64,000 nt of DNA from Hirsutella rhossiliensis. Its lineage: Eukaryota > Ascomycota > Sordariomycetes > Hypocreales > Ophiocordycipitaceae. Each line of letters starts with the position of its first letter. The first letter of the stretch is position 1. The notes under the pieces are model-generated. The model was not told where the DNA came from. It did no database searches and saw only the letters and a program-made list of their open reading frames with translations. The DNA is taken from NCBI RefSeq assembly GCF_020360975.1, contig NW_025408680.1:1-64000 (forward strand). The letters are read 5' to 3'. Positions 12,559 through 24,041 of the stretch are shown here, one piece after another. The position numbers were made by a program, and so were the translations under genes.

Positions 12559-13244
12559 CTACACTTCATAAGGTGACCGGACCGCACGCCAGTCGTCCGG
12601 ATCTCGCTCCCCTCCCTTCCCTGGACGTAAGCGCTTTTGCTCCTCACAATAATTTACCCACCATTCCTCGAACGCCTGGCGGCTGTAAAGCCACCTCGGC
12701 GGCCCGTCTCCTTCCCGAACAGGTCCAGGATATGGTCGCAGAACATCCACACTCCTTCGAGATGCTGCGGATAAAATGGCTTCCTGTCCTTGCGCGCGAC
12801 CACGACGGTGCCAACGTGACTGCCAGTCTGGAGGTGCAAACCCGGAGTTGGCATCAATATTGAGGTACGTAGCAATCTGGTTGTCGAGGTCTGCCTCGTT
12901 GACGGACTGAGTCCCCGTCCGATCCAGGACCAGCGGGACCTCGATGAGCCCTGGGACGGACGGCACCGACTGCGAAACACGACATGATTCGCAGGGATTG
13001 TAGTGGCAGACCAAAGGGAAACTTGCGTTTCTCGGCCTCACATCGGACAATGACAGCTTCGACATGCCCCGACTTGCTGTGCGTTTCCCTCAAACCTGAT
13101 GTACCCATCGGCGGCGAGGCATGCGTGGGCGGCGGGTGGGTTTGCTGCTGGCGCTTGCTGGGGCGATGCCTCTGGCTCCGAATCGGTGTCGATGTTGTCC
13201 CACTTTGAGTAATCAATCGGAGGCATTGAGTCGATTCTTAACAA
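12559..13244 (-). pseudogene. Antisense cargo gene in Helitron copy 2 (frameshifted small fungal protein)
   Basis: Lies between the helicase stop and the Helitron 3' end, on the opposite strand. The N-terminus MPPIDYSKWDNIDTDSEPE (13223 downwards) is acidic. Later parts in other frames read CHYNPCESC and then a tract ending DPDDWRAVRSPYEV at about 12559. The pieces fit one protein of about 210 residues broken by at least two small indels. I recognise the style of a widespread uncharacterised fungal family but cannot name a function. The flanks are backbone shared with copy 3, so the gene occupies a discrete slot of about 830 bp. Confidence 0.6.
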
Positions 13245-13374
13245 ACTGTTACACTTTACTGCATGATTCGCGAACAGTTCAGACTCCTTTGCCCTTCGAG
13301 ATGATGGCCCTTACAAGTTACCTCCGCGTTCTTACCCGCCCGCCCTTAACCCACCTTGTTGTGGCGGGGTAAAA

Positions 13375-13498
13375 TGGCGTCCAAGCAGCCACACTACCGG
13401 GAGCAAGCCTCATCGTCTCAGCAGACCTGCCAGTGTGGAACCAAATTCAGTCCCGTTCCTCAAGGCATTGGCGGACCCTGAAAGGGCCGGTCTCCTGT
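13375..13498 (+). repeat. Helitron 3' terminal region (copy 2)
   Basis: Shares GTCCAAGCAGCC.CACTACC and, further on, CGTTCCTCAAGGCATTGG and a GGACCCT...AGGGCCGGTCTCCTGT tail with 21148-21290. The CCCT/AGGG pair can form a small stem close to the end, as is usual for Helitron 3' ends. Identity between the copies stops just after CTCCTGT. Confidence 0.75.
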
Positions 13499-13508
13499 CC
13501 TGCTGAGG

Positions 13509-13665
13509 TGCCTTGAGGAACGAAGAGACGAAAGGATCCTTCTTCCGCCACCTCCGTCAGCTTGGGCCACTTAGCGCCCCGTGCCTTGTGCCTTGAGGAA
13601 CGAAGAGACGAAAGGATCCTTCTTCCGCCCTCCGTAGCTCGGGCCACTTAGCGCCCCGTGCGAGC
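13509..13665 (+). repeat. Tandem-duplicated Helitron 5' end (copy 3), period 80 bp
   Basis: TGCCTTGAGGAACG followed by AAGAGACGAAAGGATCC occurs at 13509 and again at 13589, each followed by a similar GGCCACTTAGCGCCCCGTG tract. This is the 5' end of copy 3, placed about 10 bp after the 3' end of copy 2. Confidence 0.85.
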
Positions 13666-14258
13666 TGCGCCAGCCTTCACCGCCACCTTCCACTCGGCTT
13701 CATGCCTTTCCCGAGCCACACAACAACTCTCCTCTTTTCCGTTCTCGCCTCCACCGCCCGCGTTGACCGCTCCGGCTCCGGCCCCGCCGGCCCGCTGCCA
13801 GCCCCGCTACCCGGGCGGAGCCCTACTTCGACCATGGTCAGCCCGGCCCCCGATTGTCCATTTGGATACGGATCCTGTGCTGGGAGACGGTCTACCCCAG
13901 AAATCGACGTCATGGGGCCCTTGTCGTATGGGCAAGGACGCCATCCACTCCGCCAAGAACCGTACAACACATGATTGGCCCTCCCGTTTTGCGGGATGCT
14001 TCTAACCCTAAGCCCCTCACTTCGTAACCGCCGCCATCCCCTGCGATAGCGGAGCCATGAACCCGACGTCTCCGTCTGCCCATCTATCCTTCACGCAAGC
14101 ACCTCTGAGCTTCGGCAGACTACCCCGTCCATGAGCATTCGAAACCTTTGCTGAGTTTCTCGATCACATGTCGTGGTCGCCGTCTTGCTCCCAGGTGCCA
14201 GTAATAGACTGTTTCTTTCCTTCTTCCATGCACTCGTTCGGAACCATCCCCTTGCACC

Positions 14259-17200
14259 ATGCCGCGAGAACACCCAGCCACGGTCTCACCCGAAGAGGTT
14301 CGCCGCACCTTAAGGGATCTTGAATCGCGCCGGTCCTATCAGCGCCGGTCACAGACTGTCAGAGTTCCCCATGACGAGATCCTCCGTGTCTTGCACGATA
14401 TGGATCGCCGGCGCGCCGAAGACCAAACCCGCCGCCGTGAAGCTCAATACCAATATGCCGCACACGCAGCCGCCAGCCACTCCATCACCAAAACGACCTA
14501 GAGAAGAGCAAGCACTTCCCACTCCACCGCCCACGCAGCCAAGGCGCCCCCCAAAAAGGCCCCGGCCGATGCGAGAAACCGTTCAACTCCGGCGGGACTC
14601 TGTCGAGTCCACTCTACATCACTATGACGCCTGTTTCCGCGTCAAGGAGCTTGCGTCATCAACGCGATCCTGGTGCCACGAAGTTCCACTTGCCCTTCAG
14701 GTTGAGGCCTCCAAGTCTTTCTACCAAGCGTTTACGGACGAGAGGACGTTGCCGGTCTCCCACTGCGTCTTCTGCTACAGGAAGACATCGCCTTGCGAAC
14801 TCACCACCATGCAGTGGAGGGGTCGTCTGTCACCCTTGCTGCTACAGACGGCCATGGCTCTCCAGGAGTGTGATGCGTGCCTTCCGTCGCACGAGGGCGC
14901 CGGAGTTGACGTGTGCCGCGAGTGTCGCGCCAGCTTCGACAGTGGGCGGCTGCCTAAGGCCTGCTCGGTCAACAACATGGCCATCGGTTGTGAGCACCGG
15001 TACCCCGAAGAGCTTGATGACCTCTCTCCCGTCGAAGAGAGACTCATTGCCCTGCATGCACCTTTTGGCTATATCACTAAGTTCACCGTCGACAACAAGA
15101 CCCGTTCGGGAATCAGTTACCGCAAGCACGTGAAAGGACATATTGTCGTCTTTCCGAACAAAGTGGACGATCTCGTGGCCACGGTTCTTCCTCATCCCTT
15201 GCTGCAGGCCATCGAGAACATTCACGTCTCTTGGAGCGGTTCGGCTAAGCCTGGCTCCGCAGACGTCAGAAACCTGCTTCAGGTGCGCAAATCTCGAGTG
15301 GCAGCTGCCTTGGCATGGCTACAAAGGAACAACCCGCTTTATGAGGGTATCGCAATCAACCAAGCAGAGATGGACGGCTGGCGGTATGCCGACGGCTCCA
15401 CTGTTCCGACCGTCATCATGGACCGCATGCGAAGAGAGGAACCGTCGACTGTTGAGAAGACACAAACGGACCACATAGTCCCGGACACCGATCGAGGCTT
15501 GCAGGAAAACAGCTTTAGAAGCATCGATGAACTGGTGAACTCGATCGATCCTACTTTCATCGCCGAATCTTGCGATTTGAACTGTACTCTGTCGACCGAG
15601 CAGACTCAACCCTCTCCTGGTGAGCCGGTGACTCTTGTCCCCGACTCGGCTGCCATCGGCCAGGAAGTGGACACTGTCTGTGAGACGTCTACATCCGGCA
15701 TGTTTCCTCTCGATGGTCCGGCTGCCTTCGCCGAGTCCGATAAACTGTCGTTTCTGGCCGACATCGTCAACGCCAATCCGGATCGACATGGCAACTCTGT
15801 GCTGTGCGTTATGCAGGTCCAAACTACGGAGACCAGCCGTTTGTCCGAGTAGAGCGTGGTGCGGATTTTGCAGACAACCTGCACGAAGATTTCTTCCTCG
15901 AACATTTCCGAAGCTTTTCCCGTGGGAAGGGGCGGCCTGAAATCGAAGTGCGACTCGAGTCACAGACGACAAGGCGGCCCTGCCGACCGTCGTCCGAATC
16001 ACTCGCTTAATTACTGGGCCAAATACGTATTGCAACGGCATGGAGGCCGGTTCGCCACCCATCCTGTCTTTTGTTTCTTAGTATTCAACACCTCCTCCGC
16101 CCCCCCAACCGCCGCATCAGCATGGTTCGTGTCGCTAAAGATTCCTTCAACAGGTTTGAGCAGGCCTATGCGAACTTGACCGAGGACCGACTGAAGAGGG
16201 CCGAGGCGGAGATGCGGAGACAAGGACTACGTCGGACCCCGACATATCGCTCTTGCTCCGCGAGCTGTCGATTTTGGTCATGCACAGCCGCTCTCCAACG
16301 AATCCCGTCTGCTTATGCGGAGGAAGATCCAAGCTCTGGACATTTGGGCCGGTATGCCTGCAATCTGGATTACCATCAGTCCCAACGACATAAATAATCC
16401 GGTAAAGATGAAGCTTGCCATTCATAGGCTCCATGATTATGAGTCTGCAAAGGAGCTTTTGGCCGATCTCCGTGAAAGGTACGACAGAATCGCCCTCAGC
16501 ACCATGGATCCGGTCAGCTCGGCCATCTTCTTCCACCGAGAAATATCTCTATTCTTTGACAAATACGTGAACACAGGCCAGGAATCGATCTTCGGGAAGA
16601 TCAGCCACTACTACGCCACGGTGGAAACGAACGAGCGAGGCAGCCTCCACTTGCATGGACTCCTCTGGCTGGACGGCAACATGCGGTTACCGAACCTGAT
16701 GGACGACATGGCCAATCCGCGGAAGAATCGTATCGTGCCCAGGTGATCCGATACATAGACTCCGTCTTTCATGAGTGCCTAGATGAAGATGCCGGAAAAG
16801 CCGTGCGACAATAGAGGAAGCCCATCGAACCCGTGGAGGAGGTCATGAGGAGCACCTGGCTCTCACTTCGGCCTTTGAAGACGAATCCAATTTCATCGCG
16901 TACTGTTGCCAAGTGCACTCCCACATACACCTGCCTTAAGTATTCTCTAAAGGGGTCGTCGAACAGGGTGCAGATCCACAGAGACGGACAGCCTGCCGCT
17001 TCAAGGCACCGTGGAAGATCTTCGAGGAGACAGGCTTCACAGAGGATGGCTTGCTTCAGATCCGGCGCAACCATCCACTCGTCAACCGGTACAACAAGTC
17101 GTTGGCGGTCGGCCTTCGTCATAATCACGACGTCTCGATGATCTTGACCAAAACCAAGGGCCTGGCCATGGTGTACTACATCACGAACTACGCCACCAAA

Positions 17201-20200
17201 CTGGATACGCCGATGTGGAAGCGCATTGCTCTCGCCACCGAGGTTGCCCGCCAACTCCGCGAAGCCGGTGGTGCGAGGTGTCGCGCGCCAGGTCCCACCC
17301 TGCCCGACGACAGGCAGCAGGCAGTTTTAAACAAGAGCCGTCAGTTCCTGATGAGAACGGCAAATCGGATCTTCTCCGAGCGACAACTCTCGGCCGTCGA
17401 GGTCTGTTACCACCTCCTTGGATATGACACCGACTTTACCAACGTGCCGCATTGGTCGTTCCTGAACTTGACGGCCCTCTACTGGACAATCTTTCGGCTA
17501 TGGGCATCTCCGCCACCAGGCCGGCGAGCTGACGGACGCTGAACAGCCCCGGAGACCATCCTCTGAGGCAAGGAGGGCGAACGCTTCTATGCTTAGATGC
17601 GTACGCCTACCGGGGCCATGTTCTACGGGACTTATGCCTGTATGACTACATGTCGATGATTCATTTGGTGCGTCGAAAGGGTCGGAGTGAAGATGAATCT
17701 CACATTTTCTCGATGGGCAGGATTCCGACTGTGACGGCTGGATGCAAAAGCTTCGACGGCCCGACCAGTACGCCGTCCCGATCTTCCAAGGATACATCAG
17801 CGACGACCATGACGACGATCACCCAGTGTATATTAAGCGGTACTCTCTAACCCCCCGGCACCGTTTTGGCTCCGTCTGACGGCCTGTGCAGAAATTCTGT
17901 CCTACATTTGGCGTTATTCGTCCCTTGGGAAAACTTCATTTCTGAGAGCCAAGGCGATATAACCGACATATGGACGACGCATCGAGCGCGGCTTTGTCCC
18001 CGCCTCCGTTTCTACGTCTCCAACATTTGTCTTTTGAGAAAGTCTGCCGAGGACGCGCGTAAAGACGCGAAGCTCTGGGCCACTCGATCGGAGGGTGACG
18101 ACACAATTGACGTCGAGTACCCACTTGACGATGGCCGCTACGAAGAGGAGCCTCCAGCGATGGCCCATCGTCAGGCCTACAGAGCTCTACTCAGATTTTG
18201 CGAAATGCCGTGCAAGATACAGACGCCACGAAAGACTCCCCCGTCCTTGGAGGTTTAATACGCGACCTGTGCGAAGAGAACCCGGCTGAAGAAGAACAGC
18301 CTTTTGTGCTACGTCAGGACGATCTATACCGGAATATACCCCATGATCAAGGTGACGCCTTGTGCCAATTTCCAATCTCTCGAGACGATGTCCAAGCAGC
18401 GGCCAAAGCCCAACGACTATTGCATCTTCGGATGCTGGATGATATCGAGGCTGGTTCTCAGCGCACCGTACTGTCCGCGAATGGCACCGACATTGACGAT
18501 ACCCTAGCTCGTTACGGCGATATGGAGTCCGCCGCTGCGCTCCCGGGTAGTGACCTCGATGAACAAGGCCCTCGGATGCTTGTCGACGTCAGTCCGGTCA
18601 CTAGCTTCGTGGAGATGGGACGCACCACCGCCGCTAGCTTTACACTGAACTATCTACAGACCATGGCCCTTCAACTCGTTTGCGTATTTCTGGACAAGTA
18701 TACTGCCGATCCGGACTCAGCTGGTCAGCATCTTCAATATACCGGCGGGCCGGGAGGCACGGGAAAGTCAAGGATTATCGATGCCCTGAAGGGCGTGTTC
18801 GCGGCGAGAGACCAGCCACATCTTCTGCAGATAACCGGCACATCAGGCAGTTCGGCGGCCCAGATTGGCGGCACGACGATCCACTCGGCCTGTGGGTTAG
18901 ATTCCCATCGCGATCCAAACAAACCGCCTCCCCTTCTCGGAGGCGAAGAAATGGATATGGAAACTGAAGCTGGTACTCGTGATTGACGAGGTCAGTATGC
19001 TGGGAGGAGCCACTCTGCACAACGTCAGTCGTCACCTGCAGGCACTCCGTGACTGTCCGGACGAGCCGTTTGGTGGGATGCCTGTCGTTCTACTGATGGG
19101 AGACTTCTACCAGTTCGCCCCCGTGCGGGAAACAAGCCTCCTGATCAACAGACCGCCGGACCGAACACAGACCCCCCTGCGACAAGCCACCATCTCTCAC
19201 CACAGCGGCTGCAGATTGTGGTACATGTTCAAAACCGTTGTGCTCCTCGAAGACCAAGTCCGCGCACGCAACGATCCCCAACTCCGCGCACTCCTGGATC
19301 GAGTCCGTAACGGCCGGCAGACCCAGCAAGATCTGAGCTTGCTCAATGCCAACATTGTAGGACGCTCCCAAATCACCTTCCATGACGGTTTGCGTGCTAT
19401 AACGCCGCTGAACCGCACCACTGGGCCCTCAACATGGAAGCCGTCGTGGGCTGGGCGCGCTTCAACAGGCAGCATATCCGTATCTTTGTCTCGACTCACA
19501 CCTGGCGCAACGGCACGCTTTCTCCAAACATCGTAGCGCGAACCATAGGACAAGGTGACGACTCTGCCTGCAAAGTCCCCGGCGTCTTCTTCTACGCTCA
19601 GGGCATGCCTGTGGTTGTGAACAAAAACATCTACACGGGTTTGAAAGTGGTGAATGGGGCGGACTTTACTGCCGTGGACGTAATACTCGATCCCAATCAC
19701 CCAGGATACCACTTGGCGGATGACGTGACCATCCACTTCGGGCCGCCGCTCGGTATTCTTCTGCAGTCCGAGGAGACGAAAGCCTTGGCGATACCCTCCT
19801 CCCGGTGGGGACGGTTCTCATCCGCCCCATGTCACATACACTTGATTCGACTAACTCTCACTTCAAATTCTTGTCGGCAAGATGCACGCGACGTGGATTG
19901 CCCGTCGTACCGGCGTTCGTTCTCACTGATTACAAAGCCCAGGGTAAAACCTTCGTGGAGGTACTGTTGGAGCTGCGTGGAAATCGTGTGACCAATGGTG
20001 AACCCTCCAAGTGCGATTTTACGAGCCTCTATGTGCAACTGTCCAGGTGCACCTCGCTTCGGGGCATCAAGCTTCTTGGTCCCGTGAGGTACCATGATTT
20101 CATTGGCAATGGGCTGGATCAGGCCATACTTGATGGAATGCAGAGACTCAAGAACTTGGCCGCGGAAACGAGACGGTTATACGAGGGCCAAGGTTTCGAA

Positions 20201-20206
20201 AAGTAG
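14259..20206 (+). pseudogene. Helitron Rep/helicase gene, copy 3 (few frameshifts)
   Basis: Rolling-circle transposase-helicase of about 1,950 residues. Parts in order: start MPREHPATVSPEEVRR (14259); a one-base frame change or unrecognised intron near 14490; Cys-rich region (14760-14990: CVFC, CDAC, CREC); DUF6570-like domain with ACSVNNMAIG (about 14960-15430); Helitron_like_N Rep domain (16120-16740) with the HLH metal ligands at 16648-16656; the YYITNY tyrosine motif at 17174-17191; PIF1-like helicase with intact Walker A GGPGGTGKS (18744-18770), Walker B VIDEVSML (about 18975) and a C-terminal helicase block ending QLSRCTSLRGIKLLGPV. The stop is at 20206. It needs several one-base corrections to read through, but every catalytic motif is present, so it is the copy most likely to derive from an active element. 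Confidence 0.9.
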
Positions 20207-20216
20207 TGGCAGTATA

Positions 20217-21047
20217 CTAACCATCCCGATAGTTTGACCCTTTCGTACGTCGTAGCCACGATCGGCCAGCTTCTACTCGATCTGCGGTGCTGTCGACTAA
20301 CCAAGCGTATCCCTTCACCGCCGACCAAGCATGGCTGCTGACATGTCCATCATATGCGACTCCATCCTCTGCTTTACCCTGCTCCATCGCGACCATCATT
20401 TGACTCATCGCCGTCCCACTTGTCCCGCTCGGAGCTCGACCGTACACGGACTCGGCAAACATCCGAAGCTGCATCGGGAATCGGGAATCCCCATATTGCT
20501 CGATGATGTCGCTCTTTTCCACCGCGCTTCGTAGGTCGTGCCATTGCGATGGGGTCATACCGAGTGTCTCACACTCTTTCTTCTTTGCATCCCACCACGG
20601 CGGCAGTATACCGGGACAACGCTCGACGCGCTCCAGGAAACGCTTGAAGCCACGCAACCCGTTGGCGGCACCACCATATATGCTATCCGCGTCTGCTTCG
20701 CCTTCAATGTTGTACATGTCCTCAACGCGCAGTCGGTAGGCGTCGATCAGCAGCCCGTAGACATCTCTTTCCGATCGATCATGCAGCCAAGTGCGATTTT
20801 CAAGACGCGTGAAGGGGCGGATGACGCCCTGTTCCAACCCCTTCGGAGGCGATGAATTTCCCGTTGTAGGCCCATCTTGGAACGATGTCGTGGCGTCGGC
20901 CTGTTTGCCACAAACCTTCTTATGGACCTTCCAGTCTGCCTTCTGGCAATCCCTGGAGCAGTACGGCGTGGTGGAACATTTCGCGCACCTCTTGAGGAGG
21001 GCAACTTCAGGCGGCGACTTCTTGCAGCTATTGCACTCAAGGGCCAT
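20217..21047 (-). CDS. MYND-type zinc-finger protein carried antisense by Helitron copy 3
   Basis: Uninterrupted 276-residue frame, the only long intact frame in the first 21 kb. The N-terminus has a complete MYND zinc finger: C5, C8, C21, C24, C30, C34, H42 and C46 in the normal order. MYND fingers bind short proline-rich peptides in partner proteins. The remaining 220 residues contain no catalytic motif I recognise. The gene sits in the same slot, in the same antisense orientation, as the unrelated-looking cargo gene of copy 2. Only about 10 bp separate its stop from the helicase stop, so the genes converge. The start is the first Met and lies just before the finger. Domain call is secure; role and true gene origin are inferred. 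Confidence 0.85.
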   Translation of the reverse strand: MALECNSCKKSPPEVALLKRCAKCSTTPYCSRDCQKADWKVHKKVCGKQADATTSFQDGPTTGNSSPPKGLEQGVIRPFTRLENRTWLHDRSERDVYGLLIDAYRLRVEDMYNIEGEADADSIYGGAANGLRGFKRFLERVERCPGILPPWWDAKKKECETLGMTPSQWHDLRSAVEKSDIIEQYGDSRFPMQLRMFAESVYGRAPSGTSGTAMSQMMVAMEQGKAEDGVAYDGHVSSHAWSAVKGYAWLVDSTADRVEAGRSWLRRTKGSNYRDG

Positions 21048-21147
21048 GATGACCTAATTCCGATGACCAATTCGTTGAAGGTTGCTTGTGTGAAGAGGCT
21101 GAATCAATTTGAAGCTCATTTGTGAACAGGTAAGGTGCTGTAGCGGG

Positions 21148-21287
21148 TCCAAGCAGCCGCACTACCACCTCTCTTCTCCAACAGACTTGTTTTTATAAAA
21201 ACAACCCGAATGCTCGCGCTCGGCTATGCCCAACTCTCGTCCCGTTCCTCAAGGCATTGGCGGACCCTGGAAGGGCCGGTCTCCTGT
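21148..21287 (+). repeat. Helitron 3' terminal region (copy 3)
   Basis: Counterpart of 13375-13498, with GTCCAAGCAGCCGCACTACC, the inverted terminal motif CGTTCCTCAAGGCA at 21243-21256 and the hairpin-forming GGACCCTGGAAGGGCC tail. The following 86 bp up to the pogo element contain a short inverted pair, CACATTTTG / CAAAATGTG, and no gene. Confidence 0.75.
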
Positions 21288-21373
21288 GCACACAAAATGC
21301 GGTATCGGCGCTGCCCCGCGATCTGCGCCACATTTTGTTGTACGTTCAGCAAAATGTGTTGTACGGATAACTA

Positions 21374-23551
21374 CCCATGCTTACCCCTTCTGCTCACCCC
21401 TTATGCTCCGCAAAAATGTTGCCGCTCCATACAAATTGGACCAACTTCACTTATACAGAATCTACTCAATTTTAAACCTTTTGACAAACAGTCACCTGTA
21501 ACGGGTATAGAAATGACTGAACTTACATTTTGTGAAGTCAGCTGATGACCATAGGTGTCGTGACTCGTGACACCCGGCATCGCGAAATGGCAATTTCGAC
21601 CCCTAATCTCCTCCTGCCTCCTTTGCTTTCCACTCTTGCTCATCCTCCACCACCTGTCACAAATGGCTCCAAAAAGGCCTCGTTCCATCTATACAGAGAA
21701 CGTGATGGCTGAGGCAATCCTCGATGTCACTGATAACGGTCTGTCGCAGCGCCAGGCTTCTCAGAAATGGGGGATACCCCAGAGTACTATTTCCAGCAGA
21801 ATGCGAGGTCAGTCGGCATTAACCGACCAGGAACAACCTGGAAAACTCCTATCCAGAGACCAGGAGGCCAACTTGGTTGCATGGACTCTTCGCCAAGAAT
21901 CTCTGGGTTACGCTCCGTCCCAGAGTCAAATCCGCGCCTGCGTTGTTGCCGTTCTGAAACAGCAAGGCTGCGACTCAAGATTGGGACGTCATTGGGTAGA
22001 AAAGTTCATTCAACGCCATCCAGAACTTAGAAGCAAGGTCGGTAGGCGTCAGGAAGCCAACAGATTCGACTCATTTACTCCCAAAGCAGTGCACTGGTAC
22101 TTTGACGTCAGGAGAAGGAGTACGGGTGGATCAAGCCGGAGAACACCGTGAATGTTGATGAAGGGGGGATTATGTCGGGTTTTGGTATGCAATCAACTCT
22201 CCATAGGCGATATAAGCTAATACAATTTCTTTGCTAGGTCTGGACAGTCTGGTGGTTGGAAGTTTGGACCCTAAACGGAAGACTCTTCTCAAGGGACCCC
22301 AGTCCCGCAGCTGGACCACTTTTATAGAGGCCATCACCGCCGACGGGCGCGCCTTGACTCCTGGCATCATATTTAAGGGCAAAGATCTCCAGGCACAGTG
22401 GTTTAAGGACGAGTTTCGAGAATTTGCGGATTGGAACTACATAACTTCACCAAATGGATGGACGGACAACCACATTGCCGTCGAATGGCTTGAGGAAGTC
22501 TATTTGCCTCAGACGCGACCTGACGACGACTCTGAGGCCAGGCTTATCATTCTGGATGGACATGGGAGTCATGCAACGGTTCGTACTTTGTTTTTACGGC
22601 GATGAGGCCCTGCTGATTTGACGACAGAATAAGTGGATGGCTACGTGCTTTCTGAACAATGTCTACTGTTGTTATCTTCCATCTCACTGTTCTCGTAGCC
22701 TCCAGCCATTAGAAAACGTTGTTTTCAATGCTATAAAGACAGCCTACCGGAAGGAGCTTGACAGACTGGCTTCTTTGACGGATTCCACGCCTGTTGACAA
22801 GGTCAATTTTATACGTGCGTATGCCACGGCACGTCAAACGGGAATGACAACAAGAAACATCTTGTCCGGTTGGAGAACCACTGGAAATTGGCCAATCTCG
22901 CGTTCCAAGGCGTTGGGGCATCCTGAGATCCAAGGAGACAAAGTTACGGCATCCCCGGAACATAGGCCGTTTTTGGACTCTGACGACACCCGTAATTCTA
23001 GCCGCCATATTCGTGATCTTGGCAAGAACAGAACACCTACGACTCGGAGGCGATATGCCAAGACAGCGAAAGGCTGGGAAACTCAAGAACAGACACTAGC
23101 AGAACATGGTAGTAAAATTGCTAGGCTGGAGGAGGAAGTGGACAGGCTGAAGAGAGGAAGAAAGAGAAGAGCGATCCCTAACCCAAATAGACGCTTCATG
23201 CGTCTCGCCGAAGCTTTGGCGGCCGGTGAGGCCGTCCCCGAAATTGGGAGTCCAAAGAAAGCCGTTGTGGTGGATTGCGACTGGTTAGAGGAGGTGGTGG
23301 AGTCGGAGACGGAGACAGCTTCGGTGATTGAGGTCAACGTATCTGGGCCTCCGCAGCGCACCACGCGACAGGGTCGCGTCATAAAAAGACCAAGAACCAA
23401 TTAGTGTGTTCAATTCTCATTCAAATGATGTATCTTTTATATTTATATGTACATAGTTCGCCGAAATATGAGCAGTTCAAAAATCAGATTTTGGGTGAGG
23501 TTTGTCTCATTTGGCGGAGCATAAGGGGTGAGCAGAAGGGGGTAAGCATGG
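21374..23551 (+). mobile_element. Fot1/pogo-type transposon A
   Basis: Class II element of 2.18 kb. Terminal inverted repeats of about 38 bp start CCCATGCTTACCCC on the left (21374) and end with its near reverse complement at 23551, including the shared CTGCTCACCCCTTATGCTCC. They differ by a C-run length on each side. Both ends abut TA (21372-21373 and 23552-23553), the target duplication typical of Tc1/mariner-pogo elements. Confidence 0.88.
21663..23404 (+). CDS. pogo/Fot1 transposase with two introns (one frameshift)
   Basis: DDE-superfamily transposase that cuts and pastes the element. An N-terminal psq-type helix-turn-helix (IYTENVMAEAILDVTDNG) is followed by a CENP-B-type HTH (about residues 60-130), the first catalytic Asp in NVDEGGIM (about 22155), the second in LIILDGHGSH (about 22555), and a third acidic site in LQPLENVVF (Glu codon 22712-22714). 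Introns are 22185-22237 (GTATGC...CTAG) and 22579-22627 (GTTCGT...ACAG); splicing joins SGFG to LDSLVV and GSHAT to NKWMATC. A one-base loss from an A-run near 22113 breaks the frame before the first Asp. The C-terminal tail has a coiled-coil-like segment and a basic end. It is on the plus strand and ends 147 bp before the right TIR. Confidence 0.88.
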
Positions 23552-23553
23552 TA

Positions 23554-24033
23554 CCCCTTTGTTTTCGGACTTTGTAATCCTGGATTCTTACTTTCTCGGA
23601 CGTTTTCAGACCCTTCGCACAGTGGTGCACACTCACAAAGAAACTTTGCAGAAAAGGCATATGATGTAGTAATGGGGTAGTTGCATCGTATTTCGTGTCT
23701 CTGTCTTCCTCTCTTTCTGTCCTAAACTCGTAGTATATGTATATGGTTAAGGCAGGCTGGGGGCCCCCAGCCTCTCGACTGGAGACGTTCCAGTCTTTAA
23801 TAGGAGCTTTCAGCCTCCTCGTTAGACGCGGTTGTCAGCTCCTTGTTGGCGTAGCTGCCCATGGGTGACCTGGCTAACTCGACCAAGAGACGTTCTTCGC
23901 AACACACACAATGTATCGATTGATGATACTCGCATTGGCAAACATTTTCTTAATCCAAGCATTAGGTTTCCAATGAGAAGTTTTAAATTTAGTAAAAGTG
24001 TTCAACTTCTCAAGGCAAAGGGCAATTTAGGGT
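23554..24033. other. No gene seen
   Basis: Between pogo element A and the next element. I see no supported coding frame. A short GC-rich inverted tract GGGGGCCCCCAGCC lies near 23760, and no repeat of other window sequence was found. Confidence 0.5.
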
Positions 24034-24041
24034 TAAAGGAT

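Larger units (their letters stand above)
6058..13498 (+). mobile_element. Helitron copy 2
   Basis: Plus-strand Helitron. The 5' end is a tandem-duplicated terminal region (6058-6340), the Rep/helicase gene occupies 6419-12493, an antisense cargo gene lies at 12559-13244, and the 3' end (about 13375-13498) matches that of copy 3. A 14-base motif TGCCTTGAGGAACG near the 5' end (6191-6204) is repeated in reverse complement at 13454-13467. Short asymmetric inverted repeats of this kind are known for non-canonical (Helitron2/Helentron-like) elements, including those described in Fusarium oxysporum. The precise terminal bases cannot be fixed without an empty site. Confidence 0.85.
13509..21287 (+). 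mobile_element. Helitron copy 3 (best preserved)
   Basis: Complete element from the duplicated 5' end, through a 600-bp leader without an evident gene (13666-14258), the Rep/helicase gene (14259-20206) and an antisense MYND gene (20217-21047), to the 3' region ending near CTCCTGT at 21287. The 14-base motif at 13509 has its reverse complement at 21243-21256. It shares its backbone with copies 1 and 2, with more substitutions relative to them than they show to each other. Confidence 0.87.
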
